Assembly: GCA_024644745.1 (NCBI GenBank)
Contig: JAHEHF010000015.1
Span: forward strand, 1-41,429
Source of the DNA: Flavobacteriaceae bacterium
GTDB taxonomy: Bacteria > Bacteroidota > Bacteroidia > Flavobacteriales > Flavobacteriaceae
Direction of reading: 5' to 3'
DNA: 41,429 bases
Shown one piece after another: positions 16,896-25,833 of the stretch. A model generated the notes under the pieces. That model did no database searches, was not told the DNA's origin, and saw only the letters and a list, made by a program, of their open reading frames with translations. Within the stretch, counting starts at the first letter, position 1. The number at the start of each line of letters is the position of its first letter. The position numbers were made by a program, and so were the translations under genes.

Positions 16896-19160
16896 ATGGA
16901 AAATATCTATGTTTTAATGTTGATCGCATTGGTTGCTCTGGCAGTGATTGATCTTGTTGTTGGTGTCAGTAATGATGCTGTTAATTTTTTGAATTCTGCT
17001 ATTGGTTCCAAAGTCGTGTCGATGCGAACCATTATGATTGTTGCAAGTTTGGGAATAGCAGTTGGAGCCGTGTTCTCAAGCGGAATGATGGAAGTGGCGC
17101 GAAAGGGTATTTTTAACCCGGGCGAATTCTATTTTGATGAGATCATGATCATTTTTATGGCGGTGATGGTAACGGATGTGCTTTTGCTTGATTTTTTCAA
17201 CACATTGGGTATGCCTACATCGACTACTGTATCGATAGTATTTGAATTATTAGGGGCCGCTGTGGCCATGGCATTGATAAAAATTGCGGTTTCTGATACG
17301 GAAACGATTTCCAATTTATCACAGTATATCAATACTGAAAAAGCGGTTTTGATTATTTCCGGTATATTCCTTTCGGTGATTGTCGCATTCTCTATTGGTG
17401 CAATCGTGCAATATTTATCACGATTGTTCCTCACCTTCAATTTTGAACAAAAGCCAAAGATCTATGGAGCTTTGTTCAGTGGGATCGCCTTAACAGCAAT
17501 TACCTATTTCATATTCATGAAGGGCTTGAAAGGAACAGCTTACTACGATGACATCAAGGGAGTGCTGGAAGGAAATGAAATTTATAACATCATGATTTCA
17601 TTTTTGTTTTGGACAGCCCTTTCTTATGTCCTGACAAAATTTGCCAATATCAATCTGTATAAAATCATCATCACCATTGGCACATTTGCCCTTGCGCTGG
17701 CCTTTGCGGGAAATGACCTGGTCAATTTTATTGGTGTTCCCATGGCAGCTTGGAATTCATACGAGGCCTGGAGCGTATCCGGTGTGCCGGCCGGTGAATT
17801 TGATATGAGCGTTCTGGCCGGTAAGGTGCCAACACCAACCTTGTTCCTTTTTATTGCAGGAATGGTCATGGTATTGACACTTTGGTTTTCATCCAAAGCC
17901 AAAAAGGTAGCAGCTACTGAAGTCAACCTGGCCAGGCAAAGTGAAGGTCATGAAAGGTTTCAACCCAATTCACTTTCAAGGATTATTGTAAGATCCACCC
18001 TTGGAGTAGTAAATGTCTTGGGATACATTATGCCAAAAAGCACACAGGAGAAAATCGGGGGCCGGTTCGAAAAACCAGTGGTCAACCTGCCAAAAAAGAA
18101 AGTTTATGAAATGCCTGCTTTCGATGCCGTCAGAGCCTCTACGAATTTGATGGTAGCAGGGATTTTAATATCAATAGCAACATCATATAAATTGCCATTG
18201 TCAACCACTTATGTGACCTTTATGGTGGCTATGGGTACCTCCTTGGCAGATAGGGCCTGGGACCGTGAAAGTGCGGTATACAGGGTTGCCGGAGTGCTGA
18301 ATGTGATCGGGGGATGGTTCTTTACCGCCTTTATCGCTTTTGTGACTGCCGGGATATTTACCTACCTGCTCCATTTGGGCGGCATTACTGCAATTGGATT
18401 GATATTGTTGCTCGTATTCTTTATCCTTGTCAAAAATTTTATAAGTCATAAAAAGGAAGAAAGAGAGATTGCTCAGAAAAGAGTGATCAAAAGGGCTGAA
18501 CTGATTACGGCCAAGGAAGTAATTGACGAGACATCCGATCATATTGCCGAGGTTGTGACCAGGGTAGATAAGTTATACACAAATGTAGTGAACGGTTTGT
18601 CACTTATGGAACTGACCAAGCTTAAAAAGACGGATAAACACGTTAAAAAATTGAATCATGAAGTGGATGCGCTCAAAGATGAGGCCTTTTACTTTATCAA
18701 GTCCATGGATGAGTCTTCGGTTGAGGCCAGCAGGTTTTATTTATTGGTACTGGGTTATTTGCAGGACATATCGCAATCGATAAGTTATATTTCCAAAGCC
18801 AGTTACAAACACGTGAACAACAACCATAAAAATCTTAAACAAGGTCAGATTGAGGATCTGAAGATCATTGACGAGCAGTTGTCCACAATGTTAAATGAGA
18901 TATCCGGGATTTTTGGAGAACGAAAATTTGATGATATCGCGAAAATCGTAGCTGAAAAACAGGAGCTGTTCGATCATGTTTCGAAATCCATTGAAAAGCA
19001 GGTCGCAAGAATCAGAACTGAAGAATCAAGTGCAAAAAGCACAACTTTGTATTTCGGTAATTTACTTGAAACCAAAGATCTTATTTCAGCGATAATGAAC
19101 TTGCTAGAGTTGTATCAGGAGTTTCATTTTAATATGAAAAAGGCCAACATACCCGTTTAA
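16896..19160 (+). CDS. PiT family phosphate transporter with PhoU-like C-terminal domain
   Basis: The 754-residue protein carries two copies of the PiT signature: GVSNDAVNFLNSAIGS near the N-terminus and FAGNDLVNFIGVPMAAWNS about 250 residues later. About ten to twelve membrane helices extend to about residue 520. The last 230 residues are hydrophilic and helical (VTRVDKLYTNVVNGLSLMEL ... VSKSIEKQVARIRTEESS) and resemble PhoU, so transport and its regulator may be combined in one chain. PiT proteins move inorganic phosphate or metal-phosphate with protons or sodium. The start is the ATG at 16896; an upstream TTG frame overlaps the promoter. The gene has its own terminator. Confidence 0.93.
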   Translation: MENIYVLMLIALVALAVIDLVVGVSNDAVNFLNSAIGSKVVSMRTIMIVASLGIAVGAVFSSGMMEVARKGIFNPGEFYFDEIMIIFMAVMVTDVLLLDFFNTLGMPTSTTVSIVFELLGAAVAMALIKIAVSDTETISNLSQYINTEKAVLIISGIFLSVIVAFSIGAIVQYLSRLFLTFNFEQKPKIYGALFSGIALTAITYFIFMKGLKGTAYYDDIKGVLEGNEIYNIMISFLFWTALSYVLTKFANINLYKIIITIGTFALALAFAGNDLVNFIGVPMAAWNSYEAWSVSGVPAGEFDMSVLAGKVPTPTLFLFIAGMVMVLTLWFSSKAKKVAATEVNLARQSEGHERFQPNSLSRIIVRSTLGVVNVLGYIMPKSTQEKIGGRFEKPVVNLPKKKVYEMPAFDAVRASTNLMVAGILISIATSYKLPLSTTYVTFMVAMGTSLADRAWDRESAVYRVAGVLNVIGGWFFTAFIAFVTAGIFTYLLHLGGITAIGLILLLVFFILVKNFISHKKEEREIAQKRVIKRAELITAKEVIDETSDHIAEVVTRVDKLYTNVVNGLSLMELTKLKKTDKHVKKLNHEVDALKDEAFYFIKSMDESSVEASRFYLLVLGYLQDISQSISYISKASYKHVNNNHKNLKQGQIEDLKIIDEQLSTMLNEISGIFGERKFDDIAKIVAEKQELFDHVSKSIEKQVARIRTEESSAKSTTLYFGNLLETKDLISAIMNLLELYQEFHFNMKKANIPV

Positions 19161-19173
19161 AATACATCGTTTG

Positions 19174-19206
19174 AAAATCCGGTCTTTTGACCGGATTTTT
19201 TGTTTT
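19174..19206 (+). terminator. Intrinsic terminator after the PiT gene
   Basis: AAAATCCGGTC (19174-19184) pairs with GACCGGATTTT (19189-19199) around a TTTT loop and is followed by a T tract. The 267 bp beyond it, up to thioredoxin, show no gene or clear element. Confidence 0.92.
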
Positions 19207-19473
19207 TGTAGGGATTGTTCTTCTTTAACGACAGAATGTCTGATCGGTAAGGCCAACTGATCTTGCAGGTTTTTGATTTAAAGTCAGCCTGAGCATCATT
19301 AGGTAGCTGTCAAAATTTTAAATGCAGGGGCTTGATTTTTGGATCATGCGGATCAGATGTAACATTGGTGACAGACATAATGTCAAAAAACCTGTCTCTT
19401 TGTATCATAAATGAGAGTGGTACAGATATTGCAATTCATTGAAAAACAAGACAAAAAATTAAATAATTAAATT

Positions 19474-19833
19474 ATGACTGAGTTATTGACCAAAGAAACT
19501 TTTCTTAAAAAAGTATTCAATTTTGAGAAAAACAAAGAATGGAAATTTGAAGGCGACAAGCCATGTATCATAGATTTTTATGCTGACTGGTGCGGACCAT
19601 GTAAAATGGTTGCCCCGATACTTGAGGAATTGTCGGATGAATACAAAGGAAAAGTAGATATTTATAAAGTAGATACAGAAGCAGAGCAGGAATTATCTGC
19701 AGCTTTCGGAATAAGAAGCATTCCGTCAATGCTGTTCTGTCCTGCAGATGAGCAACCTCAAATGGCACAAGGTGCTTTACCAAAACATAACCTTGAGCAG
19801 GTGATAAAAGATGTTTTGAAGGTTGAGAAGTAA
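19474..19833 (+). CDS. trxA: Thioredoxin
   Basis: The 119-residue protein has the active site DWCGPCKMV (C40, C43), the preceding strand CIIDFYA and the cis-Pro segment IRSIPSMLFC, all standard for cytosolic thioredoxin. It is slightly longer than the usual 105-110 residues because of an N-terminal extension (TKETFLKKVFNFEKNKEW). It reduces protein disulfides using thioredoxin reductase. The gene is monocistronic, with its own terminator. I see no TAnnTTTG element in the 150 bp upstream. Confidence 0.95.
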   Translation: MTELLTKETFLKKVFNFEKNKEWKFEGDKPCIIDFYADWCGPCKMVAPILEELSDEYKGKVDIYKVDTEAEQELSAAFGIRSIPSMLFCPADEQPQMAQGALPKHNLEQVIKDVLKVEK

Positions 19834-19847
19834 AAAGGTTTAAAAAT

Positions 19848-19879
19848 AAAAAAAGCTGTTTTTTTAAACAGCTTTTTTT
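19848..19879 (+). terminator. Intrinsic terminator after thioredoxin
   Basis: AAAAAGCTGTTT pairs with AAACAGCTTTTT around a 4-nt loop and is followed by further T. It lies between convergent genes, and the A-rich left flank would also make it work for the asd transcript on the minus strand. Confidence 0.88.
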
Positions 19880-19899
19880 ATTAGGCTAACCCGTCAATA

Positions 19900-20889
19900 T
19901 TAGATCAGTTGTTTGTCAATCAGGTATTCCGCAATCTGAATCGTGTTCGTTGCGGCTCCTTTTCTAAGGTTATCTGCAACGATCCATAAGTTCAGGGTCT
20001 TTTCCTGTGATTCATCTCTTCGGATCCTGCCCACGAAAACTTCATCTTTGTCATGCGCATAAACCGGCATCGGATAGGTATGTGTGTCCAGATTATCCTG
20101 AACGATGACCCCCGGAGTTTCACTTAATAACCTGCGAACGTCTCCCAGATCAAAATCATGTTCAAACTGAACATTAACAGCTTCTGAATGGCCTCCCGCC
20201 GTAGGAATTCTGACCGCCGTTGCCGTCACGGAAAAAGAATCATCTTCCAATATTTTCTTTGGCTCTTTAACCAGTTTCATTTCTTCTTTGGTATAGCCAT
20301 TTTCTAAAAACACATCACATTGAGGAATTGCATTTCTGTTGATGGGATAGTGGTACGCCATTTCACCCTTAATTCCTTTGGTTTCATTTTCTAATTGTTC
20401 CACGGCCTTTACGCCTGTTCCTGAAACCGATTGATAAGTAGAGATGACCACTCTTTTCATTTTGTATTTCTGGTGCAGGGGAGCCAGAGCCATGACCAAC
20501 TGTATCGTTGAACAATTTGGGTTTGCAATTATTTTATCCGCTTTGCTCAAAACATGTCCATTGATTTCAGGTACCACCAGTTTTTTAGAAGGGTCCATCC
20601 TCCAGGCAGAGGAATTATCCACGACAGTGGTGCCAACAGCTGCAAATTTTGGCGCCCAGTCAATCGAGGTAGATCCTCCTGCTGAAAACAGGGCAATATC
20701 GGGTTTTTGGTCCACAGCATCCTGCAAACCCATGACCGCATGTTCACGGCCCTTAAAGCGGATCATTTTACCTACAGATTTTTCCGAAGCGACCAATAAT
20801 AATTCTGTAACAGGGAAATTTCTTTCTTCCAGTACCTTTAACATGACATGTCCTACCATTCCGGTAGCTCCTACCAGTGCAATTTTCAT
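19900..20889 (-). CDS. asd: Aspartate-semialdehyde dehydrogenase
   Basis: The 329-residue enzyme reduces aspartyl phosphate to aspartate semialdehyde with NADPH, the branch point to lysine/diaminopimelate, threonine and methionine. It shows the N-terminal nucleotide-binding loop GATGMVGHVML, the catalytic Cys126 in NPNCSTIQL, and the substrate-binding segment RIPTAGGHSEAV. The length is normal. A near-consensus -7 element (CATATTTG, minus strand, 20916-20923) lies about 27 bp before the start. The gene is monocistronic and diverges from the U32 gene. Confidence 0.96.
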   Translation of the reverse strand: MKIALVGATGMVGHVMLKVLEERNFPVTELLLVASEKSVGKMIRFKGREHAVMGLQDAVDQKPDIALFSAGGSTSIDWAPKFAAVGTTVVDNSSAWRMDPSKKLVVPEINGHVLSKADKIIANPNCSTIQLVMALAPLHQKYKMKRVVISTYQSVSGTGVKAVEQLENETKGIKGEMAYHYPINRNAIPQCDVFLENGYTKEEMKLVKEPKKILEDDSFSVTATAVRIPTAGGHSEAVNVQFEHDFDLGDVRRLLSETPGVIVQDNLDTHTYPMPVYAHDKDEVFVGRIRRDESQEKTLNLWIVADNLRKGAATNTIQIAEYLIDKQLI

Positions 20890-21045
20890 CTGAATTCTAT
20901 TTAATTTTCAAGCTGCAAATATGCTAAATAATTAATGATAATAACAGGTCTTGAATTGCTTAAATATGAAAATGTTTAAATTATTTCAAATTTAGCCACA
21001 ATTCGTTAATTTTCAACAGGGAATTACGGATTGAATAAATAATTG

Positions 21046-21053
21046 TAATTTTG
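21046..21053 (+). promoter_or_regulatory. -7 element of the U32 gene
   Basis: TAATTTTG matches TAnnTTTG and lies 30 bp before the ATG at 21084. Confidence 0.65.
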
Positions 21054-21083
21054 CAGCTCTTAAAAAATGATAAGTGATCGGTT

Positions 21084-22355
21084 ATGGCTTTGAGCAAAAA
21101 TAATAAAATTGAACTGATGGCACCGGCGGGAAATTTTGAATCCTTGCAGGCCGCTCTTGATAATGGAGCTGATTCGGTATATTTTGGCGTGGAACAATTG
21201 AATATGAGAGCAAGGGCCTCTATTAATTTTACACTGGATGATCTTGCTGAGATATCCTTGCGATGCAAGTCAAAAAACGTACGTACATACCTTACGCTGA
21301 ACACCATCATATATGATCATGACCTCAGTATCGTCAAGACCCTGATCAAAAAGGCCAAAGAAGCTGATATTTCAGCAGTTATAGCAATGGATCAGGCCGT
21401 AATTGCAATAGCGCGTCAGGAGGGCATGGAAGTACATATTTCGACACAGATAAACATTACCAATATTGAAACGGTAAAATTCTATGCCATGTTCGCAGAC
21501 ACCCTTGTCTTGAGCAGGGAGTTGAGTTTACGCCAGGTAAAGAAAATAACCGAGCAGATTGAAAAGGAACAGATTAAAGGCCCTTCAGGTCGTTTACTCG
21601 AAATAGAGATCTTCGGACACGGAGCCCTTTGCATGGCGGTGTCTGGAAAATGCTATATGAGCCTGCATTCTCATAACTCTTCTGCCAACCGGGGGGCTTG
21701 CAAGCAGAATTGCAGAAAAAAATACACCGTGATTGACCAGGAAACGGGTTTTGAAATGGAACTCGACAATGAATATATCATGTCTCCGAAAGATCTGTGT
21801 ACCATTGATTTCCTCGATCAGGTGGCTGATGCCGGAATAAAGGTACTGAAAATAGAAGGCAGGGGTCGTGCCCCTGAATATGTGGCCAAGGTGATCAAAT
21901 CATATCGTGCTGCAATCGACTCCCTGACTGAGGGTACCTATGACAAGGAAAAGGTGATCGGATGGATGCTTGAATTGGAAAAGGTATACAACAGAGGTTT
22001 TTGGAATGGTTATTATTTAGGTCAGAAACTCGGTGAATGGAGCAAAGGATCAGGATCGCATGCGACCCAGAAAAAGGTTTATATCGGAAAGGGACTTCAC
22101 TTCTTCCCAAAGGCAGGTATTGGAGAATTCAAACTGGAAGCCTTCGACCTTAAGCTTGGAGACACCATTCTGATTACCGGGCCAACAACAGGGGCCAAAG
22201 AAGTGGTAATTGAAGAAATGTTCGTGAATGATGCCAAAGGTGACTTCGCTAAAAAAGGTGACAGCATTACCATAAAACTTGATTTTAGGATCAGGCCAAG
22301 TGATAAACTGTACAAGATCGTTGCCGTGGAAAAACCGGTTGAAAGTATCTCATAG
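21084..22355 (+). CDS. U32 peptidase-family protein, probable tRNA hydroxylation factor
   Basis: The 423-residue protein starts with ELMAPAGNFESLQAALDNGADSVYFG, the hallmark of the U32 family. It carries four cysteines (C183, C190, C206, C210) in GHGALCMAVSGKCYM and NRGACKQNCRKKY, which in this family are expected to bind an iron-sulfur cluster. The nearest characterised members (YegQ/TrhP) act in prephenate-dependent 5-hydroxyuridine formation at U34 of tRNA; others were annotated as collagenase-like peptidases. The tRNA role is the better guess, but the substrate is not proven. The C-terminal 90 residues form a beta-rich domain (FPKAGIGEFKLEAFDLKLGD). Confidence 0.88.
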   Translation: MALSKNNKIELMAPAGNFESLQAALDNGADSVYFGVEQLNMRARASINFTLDDLAEISLRCKSKNVRTYLTLNTIIYDHDLSIVKTLIKKAKEADISAVIAMDQAVIAIARQEGMEVHISTQINITNIETVKFYAMFADTLVLSRELSLRQVKKITEQIEKEQIKGPSGRLLEIEIFGHGALCMAVSGKCYMSLHSHNSSANRGACKQNCRKKYTVIDQETGFEMELDNEYIMSPKDLCTIDFLDQVADAGIKVLKIEGRGRAPEYVAKVIKSYRAAIDSLTEGTYDKEKVIGWMLELEKVYNRGFWNGYYLGQKLGEWSKGSGSHATQKKVYIGKGLHFFPKAGIGEFKLEAFDLKLGDTILITGPTTGAKEVVIEEMFVNDAKGDFAKKGDSITIKLDFRIRPSDKLYKIVAVEKPVESIS

Positions 22356-22396
22356 CGAAAGTATCTTGCTCAATGCATGTGCAGCTCACACGCGTT

Positions 22397-22582
22397 TTAG
22401 TGCAGCCAGAAGGTCGCAGTGGCAAATAATGTGATGACCAGAATAATGCCCAGGGCCACCCACCACACTTTCTTGTAATACACCCGGTGCAGTTTGACAT
22501 CTTTCATGTAGCTCCAGGCCATGAGAATGATAAATGCGATGGCAAAAAGCACTGCGAAAATAAGTTGTCCCTTGCTAAACAT
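22397..22582 (-). CDS. Small two-helix membrane protein
   Basis: This 61-residue protein has two hydrophobic helices (about residues 6-23 and 40-59) joined by a basic loop (SYMKDVKLHRVYYKKVW). Its start MFSKGQLIF and its size resemble a small hypothetical membrane protein seen in many flavobacteria; the function is unknown. A good -7 element precedes it on the minus strand, which supports real expression. It is convergent with the U32 gene and divergent from the SDR gene. Confidence 0.75.
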   Translation of the reverse strand: MFSKGQLIFAVLFAIAFIILMAWSYMKDVKLHRVYYKKVWWVALGIILVITLFATATFWLH

Positions 22583-22602
22583 TTTAATTATATTTATGGC
22601 TG

Positions 22603-22610
22603 CAAAGGTA
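22603..22610 (-). promoter_or_regulatory. -7 element of the small membrane protein gene
   Basis: On the minus strand TACCTTTG lies 20 bp before the ATG at 22582. It sits only 7 bp from the divergent SDR start at 22618. Confidence 0.65.
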
Positions 22611-22617
22611 ATATAAT

Positions 22618-23340
22618 ATGGGTAAAAATGCGGTGGTTTTTGGTGCTACATCCGGAATTGGTTTAGAATTGTCGAGACTTTTGGTCAATGAGGGCTATAA
22701 GGTGCTGATCACAGGCCGAAGAAGGGACCGTCTCGAATCTGTTCGGGCTGAAAGCAGAGACCATTTTGTGGTCAGACAACATGACATAACCCGGCTTGAA
22801 GACAGTTCAAAGTTGTTCGATGAATTGCCTGAAATTTTTGAAAAAATAGACCTTATCGTTCACAATGCAGGAGTGGCAGAACCCAATTATGATCTGGAAT
22901 GGGAAAAGGACCTGCCAACTTTAGAGACCAACGTAATGGGGGCCACCAGAATTTATCAGTTGTCCTACAATTATTTTAAAGAACAGGGTTTTGGTCATCT
23001 GGTGAGCATTACATCAATCGCTTCATTAACAGGAAACCGGCATGTTCCTGCCTATCATGCTTCCAAGGCATTTCAGGCGAGTTATATGGAGTCTTTATGG
23101 ATGAAATCAAAGCGGACAAAAAAAGCAAAAATTCATGTGACCAACATCCTTCCGGGCTACGTTGATACCGATATTATTATTGGAGACACATTTTGGATGG
23201 CGCCGCTTGACAAGGCAGTGAATCAGATTTATACGGCCATCAAAAAGAAAAAAAGGAAGGCATATATAACCAAAAGGTGGAGGTTAGTTGCAGTGATGAT
23301 GAAAATTGTTCCACCTCAAATTTTAATGAAATATTTATAA
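22618..23340 (+). CDS. SDR family oxidoreductase
   Basis: This classical short-chain dehydrogenase has 240 residues. The Rossmann loop is GATSGIGLELSRLL, followed by a basic TGRRRDR after the second strand (suggesting NADP preference), NAGVAEP, the catalytic Ser in SITSIAS, and the YHASK motif. The C-terminus is basic (KKKKRKAYITKRWR) and ends with a hydrophobic stretch, which suggests membrane association. The substrate is unknown. The MazG-like gene follows after 6 bp, so they are co-transcribed. Confidence 0.92.
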   Translation: MGKNAVVFGATSGIGLELSRLLVNEGYKVLITGRRRDRLESVRAESRDHFVVRQHDITRLEDSSKLFDELPEIFEKIDLIVHNAGVAEPNYDLEWEKDLPTLETNVMGATRIYQLSYNYFKEQGFGHLVSITSIASLTGNRHVPAYHASKAFQASYMESLWMKSKRTKKAKIHVTNILPGYVDTDIIIGDTFWMAPLDKAVNQIYTAIKKKKRKAYITKRWRLVAVMMKIVPPQILMKYL

Positions 23341-23346
23341 TTAAGA

Positions 23347-23748
23347 ATGAAGAATAAGATTAAAGCAGTACGTGACTTTCATGAAGCGTTCGGATTGGGT
23401 GTAGAGCAGCGCCCTGTGGCGAAGCTCTCGATGCAAAAATTAAAACTGCGATTTGACCTGATGGCCGAAGAGAATGAAGAATACCTGGAAGCTGCTCAAA
23501 ATGATGACCTTGTTGAGGTGGCTGATGCGCTTGGAGACATGCTTTATATTTTGTGTGGCACAATTTTGGAGCACGGCATGCAGCACAAGATAGAAGACGT
23601 GTTCAATGAGATTCAAAGAAGCAACATGAGCAAACTGGGTAAAGACGGCAAACCCATTTACAGGGATGACGGCAAAGTGATGAAAGGCCCCAATTATTTT
23701 AAACCGGACATTCAATCCATACTCCACAACGGGAGTTCCTTGAAATGA
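23347..23748 (+). CDS. MazG-like nucleotide pyrophosphohydrolase
   Basis: The 133-residue protein belongs to the all-alpha NTP pyrophosphatase/PRA-PH group. The metal-binding motif is visible as EENEEYLEA followed by EVADALGDMLYIL. It probably hydrolyses a nucleoside triphosphate, or a related nucleotide, to the monophosphate and pyrophosphate. The C-terminal part (RSNMSKLGKDGKPIYRDDGKV) matches proteins annotated as phosphoribosyl-ATP pyrophosphohydrolase-like, but there are no histidine biosynthesis genes nearby, so house-cleaning is more likely. It is co-transcribed with the SDR gene. Confidence 0.88.
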   Translation: MKNKIKAVRDFHEAFGLGVEQRPVAKLSMQKLKLRFDLMAEENEEYLEAAQNDDLVEVADALGDMLYILCGTILEHGMQHKIEDVFNEIQRSNMSKLGKDGKPIYRDDGKVMKGPNYFKPDIQSILHNGSSLK

Positions 23749-23778
23749 TCAATTTTATGCGTCCGGCTTCTGACGGGA

Positions 23779-24849
23779 TTATTTTACGGCGTAACGCCAT
23801 CCGAATTTATCTTCAGAACGATTGTACTGAATATCAGTAATTCGTTTTTTCAGTTGAATGGCATAAGATTCATCCAGTTTTGGTAATTCATAATCTTTTT
23901 CCTGAAAGCCGAAGGCGTCAACAGGAGAGATCACTGCTGCCGTTCCTGCTCCAAACATTTCCTTAAGCGTGCCATCGACGGCTGCGGATACGATTTCATG
24001 CACCGATATATTTCTGACCTCAACCTTGATTCCTTGATCCCTGGCAATGTCTATGATGCTTTTTCTTGTGATTCCATCCAGTATCCTGTCACTGGTTGGA
24101 GCTGTGATCAAAGTATCTTCGATACGAACAAATATGTTCATGGCACCAGCTTCTTCAATATTTTCATGTGTGGTGTCATCGGTCCAGATCACTTGCTGGT
24201 ATCCTTTTTCAATGGCAAGACGGGTAGGATAGAACTGACCTGCATAGTTACCGCCTGCTTTAGCAAAGCCAACACCTCCGTTGGCAGACCTTGAGTATTT
24301 TTGTTCGATCAGCACCTTTAGCTGACCTCCAAAATATGGTCCGGAAGGAGAACAGGCGATGATGAATTTGTAATTGTCTGAGGGTGACGCATGAAAACCG
24401 TTACCTGAAGCGAACATAAAGGGTCTGATGTACAAAGAACTGTCCTTGGTTGTAGGAATCCAGTCTTTTTCCAGCAAGAGAAGCGTTTTGAGCCCTTCCA
24501 TAAAATATTCTGCCGGAATTTCAGGCATGGCCAGCCTTTTCGCCGAAATATTTAGTCTTTTTTGATTTTCAACCGGCCTGAACAGCCAGATGTCGTTACT
24601 TTCATCTTTATAGGCTTTCATTCCTTCAAAAACCGATTGCCCGTAATGAAATATTTTGGCCGATGGATCCAGGCTTATATTTTGATATGGAATTATTTTG
24701 GGCTGTTGCCATTTTCCATTTTCATAATCACATACGAACATATGGTCGGTATACACTTGACCAAAGGGCAAATGATCGAAATCTACCTGATCCAATTTTG
24801 AGTTCTTGGTTTTTTCGATCATGATTTGTTGACTGACTTCTAAGCTCAT
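23779..24849 (-). CDS. ilvE: Branched-chain amino acid aminotransferase
   Basis: This fold-type IV PLP enzyme (356 residues) performs the last step of leucine, isoleucine and valine synthesis, and the first of their breakdown. Visible features are HYGQSVFEGMKAY, the catalytic Lys197 in GFAKAGGNYAG, the ENIEEAGAMNIF segment and SDRILDGITRKSI. The length matches the longer, eukaryote-like group II enzymes common in Bacteroidota. A -7 element 18 bp upstream supports the ATG at 24849; an internal Met10 is less likely. The gene is convergent with the SDR-MazG pair. Confidence 0.95.
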   Translation of the reverse strand: MSLEVSQQIMIEKTKNSKLDQVDFDHLPFGQVYTDHMFVCDYENGKWQQPKIIPYQNISLDPSAKIFHYGQSVFEGMKAYKDESNDIWLFRPVENQKRLNISAKRLAMPEIPAEYFMEGLKTLLLLEKDWIPTTKDSSLYIRPFMFASGNGFHASPSDNYKFIIACSPSGPYFGGQLKVLIEQKYSRSANGGVGFAKAGGNYAGQFYPTRLAIEKGYQQVIWTDDTTHENIEEAGAMNIFVRIEDTLITAPTSDRILDGITRKSIIDIARDQGIKVEVRNISVHEIVSAAVDGTLKEMFGAGTAAVISPVDAFGFQEKDYELPKLDESYAIQLKKRITDIQYNRSEDKFGWRYAVK

Positions 24850-24866
24850 TCCGATTTAATTTTCTA

Positions 24867-24874
24867 CAAAAATA
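24867..24874 (-). promoter_or_regulatory. -7 element of ilvE
   Basis: On the minus strand TATTTTTG lies 18 bp before the ilvE ATG, predicting a leader of about 10 nt. Confidence 0.65.
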
Positions 24875-25045
24875 CTTATTATCGCTTAAAAAAAGGGAAT
24901 TTAGAGTGAAATTATGCTTGAATTAGATGCAGAATGATCTGGTGATAAGATATAGATAGAATCCTTTTTCACGCATCACATACATGATTCATCTTTTCGA
25001 GGGATCATTATGTTTTTTGAAACGCAGCATCGTTTATGAATTAAT

Positions 25046-25053
25046 TATATTTG
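25046..25053 (+). promoter_or_regulatory. -7 element of mnmD
   Basis: TATATTTG lies 18 bp before the TTG chosen as mnmD start. It falls within a longer open frame beginning at 24984 and shows that the extra 29 codons are not translated from this promoter. Confidence 0.68.
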
Positions 25054-25070
25054 CAGCAATATTTAAGGTA

Positions 25071-25736
25071 TTGGAACGAAAAATAATTAAAACAGCTGAC
25101 GGATCTTCAAGCCTGTATTTACCTCAATGGGACGAGAATTACCATTCCAGGCACGGCGCAATACAGGAAGCTTATCACGTTTTTATCCGAAGCGGATTGG
25201 ATCTTTTTAAAAAGGGTAGCAAGCTGCGTATTCTGGAAATGGGCTTTGGGACAGGCTTAAATTGTTTTATCAGTTTTTTAGAATCACAGAAGAGGGATTT
25301 ACAAATTGAATATGTTGGATTGGAGGGATATCCACTTGACGTCGGGCTTATTGAGAAACTCAAATATCCTGAAGCTTTAAAAGCCCTGGATTTTGCTGCA
25401 TTTTACAATGACATGATCGCCTCTGAATGGGATACCCCGGTTAAAATATCTGAGGGTTTTGAATTGCTTAAAAAGGAGATGATGTTTGAAAAGTTTCATG
25501 GGGCACAAAACTTTGACCTGATTTATTTCGATGCCTTTGGTGCCCGTGTACAACCTGAATTGTGGACCGAGACAATTTTTTCCAAGATGTATGCTTCCTT
25601 AAGGCCGGGAGGCATTCTGGTCACTTATTCTGCAAAAGGGAGCGTGAGAAGAGCCTTGCAAGCTGTCGGTTTTGAGGTTGAAAGATTGCCCGGACCGCCG
25701 GGCAAGAGGGAAATGTTGAGGGGAAGAAAAATTTAA
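25071..25736 (+). CDS. mnmD: tRNA (mnm5s2U34)-methyltransferase MnmD
   Basis: This SAM-dependent enzyme completes the mnm5U modification of wobble uridine in tRNAs by N-methylation. With a TTG start at 25071 the protein has 221 residues, close to stand-alone MnmD. It shows YLPQWDENYHSRHGAIQEAYHVF, the SAM loop LEMGFGTGLNCF, the acidic motif IYFDAFGARVQPELW, and the C-terminal VTYSAKGSVRRAL ... LPGPPGKREMLRG. Unlike the E. coli bifunctional MnmC, no FAD-dependent oxidase domain follows. The longer frame upstream starts with hydrophobic residues unlike this family and is interrupted by the -7 element. Confidence 0.9.
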   Translation: MERKIIKTADGSSSLYLPQWDENYHSRHGAIQEAYHVFIRSGLDLFKKGSKLRILEMGFGTGLNCFISFLESQKRDLQIEYVGLEGYPLDVGLIEKLKYPEALKALDFAAFYNDMIASEWDTPVKISEGFELLKKEMMFEKFHGAQNFDLIYFDAFGARVQPELWTETIFSKMYASLRPGGILVTYSAKGSVRRALQAVGFEVERLPGPPGKREMLRGRKI

Positions 25737-25833
25737 TCATCTGGTAACATGATTTCATCTATAATTGCTACCTTTAATCTTAAGTGAGATCATTCAAGAT
25801 CATATCATTGAATCCATTCTGAGATATTCTGAA

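Noticed and set aside
24984-25070. 29-codon N-terminal extension of MnmD
   Set aside because: It contains the TATATTTG promoter element, and its hydrophobic residues do not fit the family N-terminus.
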